Notes under the pieces: model-generated | What the model saw: only the letters and a program-made list of their open reading frames with translations | Told to the model about the DNA's origin: nothing | Database searches by the model: none | Translations under genes and position numbers: made by a program | Shown: positions 55,431 to 64,000 of the stretch, one piece after another | Numbering within the stretch: the stretch's first letter is position 1 | Layout: every line of letters begins with the position of its first letter | NCBI GenBank assembly: GCA_009809945.1 | Contig: WTPW01000500.1 | Coordinates: 124,001-188,000, forward strand | Origin: Gigaspora margarita | Lineage: Eukaryota; Glomeromycota; Glomeromycetes; Diversisporales; Gigasporaceae | Length of the DNA: 64,000 bases | Reading direction: 5' to 3'

Positions 55431-56735
55431 AAAAGGGATAATTTGACAAAAAATAAATTATAATAATATGAAAATCCAACCATTTTGTTAAAACTAAAAA
55501 TGGGACAATCCTATATGATTTAAAACTTAGAGAACAGCTTTAATTAAGCCACTAACTAGTATTAACAATACAGTTGTTTCAGAATTAATGTATTTATTTA
55601 AAATTTTAATTTTTAAAAAATGCTATTTTTTGTATCTTAAAATTTTATTTAATGAAACATTGTAAAATTTATAAAAATATAATTCTAAATACAATATACA
55701 TGTTATATTATATTATAATGTATTATTTATTTTATTAGATTATTCCAATATAAATTTTACAAACAATAGAATTTTTTGAAATTGAAAATTTTATTAAATA
55801 CATCAATTTTGAAATAACTGTATTGTTAGCACTAATCAGTAGCTTATTTAAGTTGTTCTCTAAGTTCTAAAGCATATTGGATTAAATTTTTATAAAAAAA
55901 TTCTAACAGTTCAAGAACGTTTTGACATATATTAATTTTAATTAGGAATCATTTTTTATTTTTTTTGTTACAGACATCTAAAATATAAAAATATTTTCAA
56001 AAAAATTTAATAAAATTTTCCAAAATTCTCAAATTATATGCAAATTGTTATGCCAAACTTTACTTATTGCACAAAGATTGATTCGCATATAAAAAAAATT
56101 AAATTATTAGTCCCCAAAGCGAAGCATAGGACTCTATTTTTACGAAAGGGTTTATGTTTGTCTGTCCGTTCGCCCATGTGATAATCAACCAATCACATTT
56201 TACAGATCGACAAACATGATGATAATAACTCAATTAAATAATATTATATCAATGTATCATGCTCTGGGGGTCTTTTTCAATAAACCATTACACAAACTTC
56301 TGCTATTAAGTGACATGAAAAATAATAAACGAAACCTTTCAAATAAATTAGTTTTTTGACCTCTATGTGAGATAAATAAGCAATAAATATTCAAAGAATA
56401 GCTAACACCAAGCTGTAAAAGAAGCACTAACACTAGTTGTTGAAGCGTTTGGGTATTTTCGGGTAGTGAAGGATTGGTTTGTCATTTGAATGATTGGTTG
56501 TATAATGGGTAAGAGTAAATTCACAAGTAATTTCCAGAAAAACTACCTTTTTAACTTACTTTTAGCTAATAATTAAACATGTAGATATTAAAACATTCTA
56601 TACACTTAATTATGGATTAAAAGTAAACCAAATCGGTGGATATGACCGGTTCCCGGTTCCTAGTATGTAGCTACGATCACAACAAATTAGGTTAGATCGT
56701 CGTGATTATAAAAATCCCGTGACTTTTGTCAGGGG
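55431..56735. other. AT-rich intergenic DNA
   Basis: Contains an inverted pair around 55560-55860 (ACTAACTAGTATTAACAATA, TACAGTTGTTTCAGAATTAA and their complements near 55805-55835) that suggests another fold-back element. Also holds the inverted GTCC..GGAC repeat at 56112-56215. No gene seen. Confidence 0.45.
56112..56215 (-). repeat. Inverted copy of the CACGTG/CCAAT/GTCC repeat family
   Basis: On the minus strand it reads TGTGATTGGTTGATTATCAC, ATGGGCGAACGGACAGACAA and ends AGAGTCCTATGCTTCGCTTT. It matches the order CCAAT, CAYGTG, GGACAGACGGACA, GTCCTCGCTACGCTTCGGAC of 39829-40203. Confidence 0.5.
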
Positions 56736-56885
56736 CGGTAGCTCTCCCACAAAAATTTTACCCCCGTAATATTTATCCAATGAAACCCAATGAAACTCTT
56801 TAGGGTTAGGGTGAGATTAGGGTGAAGTCATGTTATGGGGGTAAACTCATTGATTAATGTTTTTGCGGGAAATCTATAGGTGTTC
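56736..56885. mobile_element. MITE-like element upstream of the BTB gene
   Basis: CTCCCACAAAAATTTTACCC, CCGTAA at the left; TTATGGGGGTAAA and TTTTTGCGGGA at the right, inverted and imperfect. The centre includes TTTAGGGTTAGGGTGAGATT, another telomere-like string. It ends about 190 bp upstream of the start codon of the BTB-TLDc gene. Confidence 0.45.
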
Positions 56886-57056
56886 AGGGGAGTGTACAAC
56901 GAATACCCAAATCTGCCTCTAATTTAGGATTACAATACTATTTTGCATGACCTAAGCTTTCACGTGTATTGCAAATACAGAAATGTATACTTCATGTGGG
57001 TTTGTATTACCGCATTTTGGTCATTGTCATTCGAGAATTGAAAAATTTTTTAATGG

Positions 57057-57066
57057 TTATAAAATT
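57057..57066 (+). promoter_or_regulatory. TATA-like box just before the BTB start codon
   Basis: GGTTATAAAATTTACG ends about 10 bp before the ATG at 57077. The decayed paralogue keeps ATTTATAAAATTTAAG at the matching place (near 62655), so the similarity of the duplicates extends upstream of the start. Function as a promoter element is inferred; it could also be part of the 5' untranslated region. Confidence 0.35.
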
Positions 57067-57076
57067 TACGAAAAAA

Positions 57077-58601
57077 ATGGCAATTAAGCACTTTGAAAAA
57101 CTTTCAAATAATTATATTGAACTTCTTGAAAAAGGAAATGACTTTAATGTGATTATTAAAGTAGGCAAATCTACGGACATAAGAGAATTTAAGACACATT
57201 CAGCCATCTTAAAATGCAGGTCTTCTTATTTTCAGGATAAATTAGAAAATATCACCAAAGGTACCAATGGCATTATAAAAATTGATTTAAAATCGCATAT
57301 TTCTATTCAACAGTTTGAATTAATTATCAAGTAAGTCATACAATATTTTAATTTAGTATTTATTTTTTATATTGAATATATAAAATTTTAACGATTTTAT
57401 AATAAGATATATCTACGGAGGCTTTGTTTCTTTGGAAAAATTAGATACCCAGTTTATTTTTGATCTTATTTTAGTTGCTGACGAGTTCCTTCTTGATGAA
57501 TTAGCTGGGTCTCTTGAAACTTATTTAGTAGAGTCTAAAGCCCACTGGTTACGCACTCATTTTGCTTATGTTTATAAAACATGCTTTCAAAATAATAAAT
57601 TAAAAGAACTACAAAAATGGAGCAATGGCATTTTGGCAAAACACCCAAACATTATTTTCGATTCTGAAGATTTTAATTCTCTTAATGAAAATGCATTGGT
57701 TTCGCTTATTAAACGTGATGATTTGCAAATGGAAGAGATAAAGATTTGGAACTATGTTATAAAATGGGGAATTGCGCAAAATCCAAATTTGCCTTCTAAT
57801 CCTGAAGATTGGTCTGATGAAAATTTTATGGTTCTAAAGGATACTCTGAAAAATTGTTTACCACATATCCGGTACTCCCAAATATCTGGCAAAGATGTTG
57901 CAGATTATGTATTACCATATTCTCAAATTCTTGAAAAAAAGTTTTGGAATGATTTGGTTAAAAGTCTTTTATCACCTGATCATCATGTAACTTCAACTCT
58001 ACCGCCTCGTATTATTTTAAAGCCAGAATTACCAACTAGATCAACAGAACCGTTTTCGAAAGTTATTAGTGAAGAACATGCAGCCGAAATTGCATCATGG
58101 ATTGACAAAAATGCTACTGCATATGGTACAGGGAATAATCCATACGAATTTAAACTACTTCTTCGTGGGAGTAGAGATGGAATCAACCGTGAATCATTCT
58201 GGAATTTATGCGATAAGAAAACGAATACTGTTACAGTTATAAATGTGAAAGGCGATGATAATATTGAAAGAATTTTTGGTGGATACTGTCCAGTTGCGTG
58301 GGATAAGAATAAAAAAGGTTATATTAATTGCCAGGATAGCTTCATTTTTTCATTAAAAAATGATGCAATCCAAAATTCTATTTTAAGTCGTGTCAAAGAT
58401 CCGGTACATGCTATTTTTAGTGGTTCTTCTTACGGTATAAATTTTGGTGGTGGGCCTCTTAAAATGTTTGATGGCAATAATAATGGTTGCCTTACTGGCT
58501 TTAATGAAAGATACGAAAAAACAATTGGTATTGACGGCAAGATGCATAGGTATTTTATAAACGAATATGAAGTGTTTCAAATTCATAAGAAATCCAAATA
58601 A
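57077..58601 (+). CDS. BTB-BACK-TLDc protein, two exons, 482 residues
   Basis: Exons 57077-57330 and 57407-58601 are joined by a 76-bp GT-AG intron inside the BTB domain. The start MAIKHFEKLSNNYIELLEKG is chosen because this is the usual opening of the family; upstream in-frame Met codons (from 56969) lack homology. The BTB/POZ fold covers about residues 20-125 (DFNVIIKVGKS, FKTHSAILKCRSSYF, FELIIKYIYGGFVSLE). BACK covers about 130-235 (DEFLLDELAGSLETYL, IKIWNYVIKWGI). TLDc covers about 300-482 (FSKVISEEHAAEIASWIDK, YEFKLLLRGSRDG, FGGYCPVAWD, SFIFSL, GINFGGGPLKMFD, YEVFQI). BTB-BACK proteins often serve as Cullin-3 adaptors, and TLDc domains are linked to oxidative-stress resistance; the precise role is unknown. 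This family is very large in Rhizophagus. It looks intact. Confidence 0.93.
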
Positions 58602-59442
58602 AGAACTATCTCGTTTCTATCAGTTTGGAGTGTTTTTCAATTAGTCACTATGGTTATCAGATATAGTATTTGAAGCAGATTAAATTCTTACGACTAGGCT
58701 AAGTTTTAAAATTTTTAATAGCTTAGTAGCTTAGTCGATAGATTGGAATCGATGAATAAGTTTCTTTAATTGAATTTTCATCGAGTATCGATCATATAAT
58801 AAACTAAATTTAAAATTACAATATTCTGGCTTTATTTTTTGTATTATTCGGATGGTATCTAGAAGATCCTAGAACAAATAAATCTGATTTTGATTCTTAA
58901 CAGAGAAACTTTACAAATTAGGATGCTCGAAATTCGGTTTAATCTTTAGCGAGACTCTGCACATGAAATCCGACAATATTCTTCACAATGAAAACTATTT
59001 TATATGTGAATGATGAATAGGTTTATATAATATAATTTATCTCTGATGACATTATTTATACTAATAACGATATTAGAATCCTTTAAGGTTAATGATGCAT
59101 CACTATAAGGTTAAAAATTGGAACTTACCAATTTTCGTTGGCAAAAAAATTTTAATCATGTATTTATAGAAAGATATTCAAATTTATAGTAATTACAGTA
59201 TCTTTACACCATTTATTTCATTTTAGGCTCATTATATTTGCATAAATATAGTTGATGAGTGGAAAAATCATTTACTAATTTATAAGTTAGATCGATATAA
59301 TCTAATTAACTTCAAGGTGAATTTTACCATTATAATTACACTTTCAATTCTATCTTAATTTAATGAGAATAAAAGCTATAGATCAACGATTTATGATAAA
59401 CTACTACTCAAACTTGTAGATTTATTTTATACAAATATTATA
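58602..59442. other. Intergenic DNA downstream of the BTB gene
   Basis: No supported feature. A palindromic string near 58735-58790 (TAGTCGATAGATTGGAATCG, CATCGAGTATCGAT) is too short to classify. Confidence 0.4.
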
Positions 59443-59648
59443 AAACGCACCTATGGTGGTTTACACCTATCATATGTTTTTATTATGTTTTTTAAATTTC
59501 AAAGTTTTGCATACAATATTTTTACATAACACAATTTTTTTCATGTTAGGGTTAGGTCTGGGAAGGGTTTTTGGGATATAGAACATTTTTACCTAAGACG
59601 CCCCACGTTAATTATTATACATAGGTGTAAAACACCATAGGTGCGTTT
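59443..59648. mobile_element. MITE, about 206 bp
   Basis: The ends are AAACGCACCTATGGTGGTTT and AAAACACCATAGGTGCGTTT, followed inward by ACACCTAT and ATAGGTGT. The repeats are nearly perfect over about 28 bp. The interior includes GTTAGGGTTAGG. Target duplication uncertain. Confidence 0.75.
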
Positions 59649-59719
59649 GAGTAAAAGTCTATTTCATATAATGTTTCTCGTTTAGGATTTTTTTTTTATT
59701 CATGCAAACATAGTAGGTG

Positions 59720-59958
59720 AGGGGTGGGTCAATAGTAACCAAACAAATTTTTATAATAAAATTTTTAACAAAAATAATTCTATAAAAACTGATCAAATTT
59801 AATAAAGATTTTTTAAAATCAATTTTACAAACTTATAGTACTTATTTAAAAATTTTTTTTATTAAATTTGATAAATTTTTATGAAATTATTTTTATTCAA
59901 AATTCTAAAAAAAAAAACTTTTAAAAATAATTTGCTTGGTTTCTATTGACTCACTTCT
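59720..59958. mobile_element. MITE, copy of the 17646-17889 family
   Basis: The ends are GGGGTGGGTCAATAGTAACC and GGTTTCTATTGACTCAC, with AAACAAATTTTTATAATAAA at the left and its complement at the right. It has the same ends and arrangement as the 17646-17889 copy, but more diverged. Confidence 0.65.
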
Positions 59959-60948
59959 ATATTATTTATTAATAGATGTTTTCAATACTTTGTTAAAACC
60001 TAAATAGTAAGAAACGTATGTGACACAATAAACAATGGTTTTTCTTTATTTATGGAGTGGATTCAATATGGATTCAATGATGTTTTTGCATAACACAAAG
60101 ATGTAGATATAATTGTGGTCGAAACTTAAACTGAAGATTATAGTTTGAATCAATTGTGAATTTATTAATAACAAATATGACAAGTATTTCTTTGACAAAT
60201 GATGCAAAAATGTTAATATAAATTATCCGTTTAATAAAACCAAATGGCTAAATAGATAGCTAAATAGTTGAATTGATTAGCTTATAATATTAATCTCCAA
60301 AATTTTAAAATTCTTTCAAATGATTTTTTATTACAAATTTTTATTCAAAATAATAAATTTGTAAATTTTATCATATTTTAATTTTCTGTATATCTGATTG
60401 TATATGATGCAAAATAACTCTATATTATCACATAATAATTGTAACATAAATTAATAATTTGTAAACTAAAATTTAATAATTTGCAAATAATTTTTAAAAA
60501 ATTCTCCATAATTATATTATTTGAATGATGGAAAGGGAAACCTGTAAACTGATTACTGAATGCTACTTTCGCTTATCGGAAGGGAAAGCCTACCAAATGA
60601 TTCACTATTTTGCATCTAATCGGACTCTACTCCTGAAGAATCTACATAATGATTAGCTCATAACAACATTGCCATTTGAAGAATTCCTTTGATGCAAAGA
60701 ATAGTGCTATCAAAATGAATAGATCAATCGGTCATATAATATCACATGAAATCATTGTGGATCAATTGCCGAATCCATTGACAACCCTAAAACCGGCGGG
60801 TCTATCGATGGGTCGGTTTATGTCTTCGTGTAACCAAAATTTAGGTTACGTTGGGGTCGAAAAAAGGCGTGTTAGATTTGGCTGAGCGGTTGGGCAGAGT
60901 TTCGGTATAGTGTAGGCAAAATAGGTGTAGTAATAGCAACTCAACTAA
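59959..60948. other. Intergenic DNA, no gene supported
   Basis: An open frame at 60676-60885 (69 codons) has no recognisable motif and no partner exon. At 60884-60899 TGGCTGAGCGGTTGGG resembles a tRNA box A, but no box B follows, so no tRNA is called. Confidence 0.35.
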
Positions 60949-61304
60949 TGTATAAGTTTATTATGTATCGAATATGTACTTGTATTATTTTATTAAAGAC
61001 AAATAAAGGAACGTTTATAATAGTATATGTGATTTATTAAGGCAAAGGTGGGAATTTCATGTCGTTTCCCAAGGGCTCAAAGGCCTTTATTTATAACTAT
61101 TTCATTAACTGTTTACTTCCGCATTGATCATAACGATTAGTATGATCATAAGTATCATTATGATCCCTTTTTGATCATAGATATCATCCCGATCAAAACT
61201 ATCAACTTGATCCAAATGATCCGAGGTTACAGGCAAACCCAAAATAAGAGATACCTGGGGTCACGAGGCACGTGCCTGCATCAGGTCACGTTTCCGGTCT
61301 CACA
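60949..61304 (-). mobile_element. Candidate solo LTR (LTR retrotransposon fossil)
   Basis: On the minus strand the segment starts TGTGAGACCGG and ends CTTATACA. It contains a TATAAATAAAG-type box and AATAAA signals, and tandem TGATCATA-like strings near 61130-61215. These features fit a long terminal repeat without an internal region. I found no second copy in the window and no convincing target duplication, so the family and exact limits are uncertain. It is an old remnant. Confidence 0.4.
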
Positions 61305-62087
61305 CCGTCACTCATTTTAGATTTTAAAGAATATACAGTAGATAAGTATAGAGTTGTTTAAAATTGTATTTTTGTTATAAGTATTCAAAAATAGATCTTA
61401 AATTAATAAACTAAATTTTTATTATTTATTAATTCGTAAATAAGTTTTTATTTTTATTTTATTTTTGTATTCTTTCTTTTATTTATTCTCATTACCGCAT
61501 GAGCCATTAAAAGAAGTATAGAATTAAATAAGAAAAACATATATATATAATTTTTTAATTCATTTGTTGATCTTTCACTATACGTTTAGCACTTCAACAT
61601 TTATTTAATTTGACAAACTTTTTTTTTTGAATAGATATCTATTCAAGAATCAAATAAAAAAACGGCCCTTTTTAATGTGTAACACTCTATATGCTTTTAT
61701 TTTATAATTTTTTTTTAAAATTTAGTACTATTATCAATTTAATATTGTAATGTAATTAGATAACTTGTATTGTACTTAATCTTATATCAACTGACCAAGT
61801 AACAATAAAACTTATTTTTTGATCTATCTGTGAAAATTACATAGACTGTAAGAATTATTAACAGTTAATCAAAGTAGCAAGTTTATTAATTTATCTATAT
61901 TTTTACATGCATTTCTATTCAAACATTATTTTTATTTCCATCGATAAGAAAATCGTCACGTACTCGATCTTTAAATTTGGAAATTCGGCTTAAGGACAGT
62001 GCAAATTCTCGTGCCATTACCAAAATCTATAAAGGGTTAACTAACAATAATAATAACTAACAAATCATCCTAATTTTCGTAGTTAAA
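61305..62087. other. AT-rich intergenic DNA
   Basis: No supported feature. Confidence 0.35.
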
Positions 62088-62600
62088 TTTTAACTGACGT
62101 AACTTACGTAACTTACATAGGTTACATTAATCTAATGCTGGGCAAAAAATCTTAAAGCCAGCCTGCTTTAGCATTTTATATTAGTAACTTATTCGAATAT
62201 TTTTAAGGTCGTGTCACATAAATTACTATTTTCCATTAAACGTAATTTTCGTAAGTTTCAGAAAATTAAATTTCATGTAATTTTCACGCGTCATACATAA
62301 AGTATCATCAGATTTACAAAATTCAACCAGTATTGTTTTATAATTTGATTTGAATGTACTATCCAAATTGTAACTCCTAAATCACCTAAAATTTGATCTC
62401 AGAAACTAAATGTCACGTGTTCAAAATTGCTTACCGAATCTTACGTGAAATTACTGTTATTTCATATCCCTAATTATTTTATCTTAATGCTGGCCAAAAT
62501 TAATCTTAAAGCTGCCTGTTTTAACAATTATATTTGTAACTTACGTGAGGTCATGTAACTTACGATGTAACTTACAATTTAACAGGTAAGTTACGCCCGG
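62088..62600. repeat. GTAACTTACGT repeat cluster
   Basis: GTAACTTAC(G/A)T-type strings occur at least seven times (62097-62130, 62186, 62550-62592). A block with TAATGCTGG, AATCTTAAAGC and GCCTG.TTTA occurs at 62132-62200 and again at 62482-62540. Inverted versions (TTACGTGAAATTACTG) lie between. It may be a decayed inverted-repeat element. It lies immediately upstream of the BTB-TLDc pseudogene. Confidence 0.5.
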
Positions 62601-62684
62601 CGCGTTATTACGCGAAATACGGTACGTACATTCAAGCATTATAAAACTCTGAATTTATAAAATTTAAGAATTATACGAAAAAAA

Positions 62685-63997
62685 ATGATAATTAAGCACT
62701 TCGAAAAGCTTTCAAATAGCTATATTGAACTTCTTGAAAAAGTAAATGACAATTATTAAAATAGGACATAAGAAAATTTAAGCCGCATTTCGTAATTTTG
62801 AAATGTAGATCTTATTTTCAAAATAAATTAGAAAATATCACTAAAATCACATATTTCTATTCAAAAATTTGGAATAGTTATTAAATTATAAGTTATATAA
62901 TACTTTAATTGATATTTAATGATTACTACATGTATATATTACTTATTGAATTAACTTGATTTTAATATCTATGGAAGCTTTGTTTCTCTGGAAAATTCCG
63001 ATACCCAATTATTTTTGACCTTATTTTAGTTACTCCTTGATGAATTAGTTGGATCTCTTGAACCTCATTTAAAACCTACTGGTTACGCTCTCACTTTCCT
63101 CATGTTTATAAGACATATTTCCAAAAATAATCAACTAAAAGAACTATGAAGATGGTGCAATATCATTTGGAAAAATAACCAAATGTTATTTTCAATTCTG
63201 AAAATTTTAAATCTCTTAATGATAGTGCACTGGTTTCACTTATTAAGTGTGATGATTTACAAATGGAAGATACAAAGATTTGGAATTATGTTATAAAGTG
63301 GAGAATTCACAAAATACTGATTTGCCTTCTGCTCTAAAGGTCACTCTGAAAAATTGTTTACTTCAAATTCGTTAATTTTCAAATATCTGGCAAGGACGTC
63401 GCAACTTCTGCATTACCATATTTCAAATTATTGAACAAAGCCTTGGAAAGATCTGAATAAAAGTCTTTGATTACCCATTCATAAAGTTACTTCTACCTCG
63501 TATTATTGCATCATGGATTAATAAAAATGCTACTACATACGGAGTAAGAAATAATCCATACGAATTTAAATTATTCCTTTGTGGAATTAGTGATGGATTA
63601 CCCGTGAATCATTTTGGAATTTATGCAATATGAAAATAAATTCTGTTACGGTTAAGTGCTAATGATTGTGATAATATTGAAAGAGTTTTTGATGGATATA
63701 ATCCAATTGCATGGCTATGAGCAAAAACGGTACTTATATTAGTTGTCAAAATAGCTTTATTTTTTTCATTAAAAAATGGCATCGTCAAAATTCTATTTTA
63801 AGTCGTGTCAAAAACTTAGCAAAGGCTATTGCTATTAATGCTAATATAGGTATAAATTTTTGGTGGTCAACTTGTTATGTTTATAGACCATAATGAGCAA
63901 ATTGTGGAATTTATGAAAACATAGTTCATTTAACTATCCACAATGCCATTTTATGAACGAATATGAAGTATTTCAAATTCATAAGAAATACAAATAA
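62685..63997 (+). pseudogene. BTB-BACK-TLDc pseudogene, paralogue of 57077-58601
   Basis: Begins MIIKHFEKLSNSYIELLEK and ends YEVFQIHKKYK with a stop at 63995-63997, matching both ends of the intact gene. The intron position is recognisable (around 62885-62970, followed by the YGSFVSLE equivalent). Many internal deletions, frameshifts and stops break the BTB, BACK and TLDc parts, for example loss of part of the BTB core near 62750-62790 and of the linker near 63480-63510. Recognisable pieces remain, such as DDLQMEDTKIWNYVIKW, NPYEFKLFLCG and the ISCQNSFIF stretch. Similarity extends a few dozen bases upstream of the start. It is an old tandem duplicate, now dead. The neighbouring intact copy is in the same orientation. 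Confidence 0.9.
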
Positions 63998-64000
63998 AAT

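Noticed and set aside
60676-60885. 69-codon open frame
   Set aside because: No motif, no partner exon, average composition; could arise by chance.
60884-60960. tRNA-like TGGCTGAGCGGTTGGG
   Set aside because: It resembles a box A, but no box B or acceptor-stem pairing is found downstream.

Overview
The window is a very AT-rich stretch of a eukaryotic nuclear genome. It most resembles an arbuscular mycorrhizal fungus of the Rhizophagus type (Glomeromycotina). The pointers are short GT-AG introns of about 75-100 bp, a BTB-BACK-TLDc gene, and Sel1-repeat plus protein-kinase pseudogenes of the 'WIPYNxF...HRDLHSxNIL...YVAPEVL' style. The sea of small DNA elements and LINEs between sparse genes fits as well. 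Several short N runs (near 32.06-32.12, 39.30-39.32, 39.58 and 53.92-54.08 kb) show that the assembly has gaps or weak calls.

Only three gene models look intact or nearly so. (1) A five-exon vacuolar-type amino-acid transporter lies at 18992-20837 (minus); it is complete except for one apparent frame problem in exon 3. (2) A seven-exon gene of unknown function lies at 24134-26015 (minus); it encodes 455 residues with a helical C-terminal half and two membrane-like segments. (3) A two-exon BTB-BACK-TLDc gene lies at 57077-58601 (plus). A decayed paralogue of the third fills the right edge (62685-63997, plus). From 9.1 to 14.6 kb the minus strand carries the ruins of a tandem array of Sel1-repeat and kinase units.

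The rest is layered mobile DNA. Left block (1-9.1 kb): two copies of a retroposon family with 13- and 16-bp target duplications (3029-4194, 7203-8122), a tRNA-headed SINE with a 15-bp duplication (4426-5166) lodged in the arm of a long inverted-repeat element, and several small TIR elements. Middle block (28.5-42 kb): TA-flanked palindromic elements, a near-perfect 530-bp palindrome (40368-40897), a hAT-like element, a 10-bp-TSD TIR element, and tandem repeats carrying CCAAT and CACGTG motifs. Block 42.2-51.4 kb: a TIR element with arms over 200 bp that was opened by a full-length but decayed 7.7-kb LINE (42424-50089, minus; 11-bp TSD). Block 52.0-54.4 kb: nested palindromes and a second tRNA-headed SINE (53805-54327) whose 3' tail matches the tail of that LINE.

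Two observations stand out. A repeat present at both 31.3-34.2 kb and 54.7-55.4 kb gives an empty-site comparison that fixes the ends of two TA-flanked palindromic elements. A conserved core of about 100 bp also recurs inside the arms of several palindromic elements that otherwise differ.
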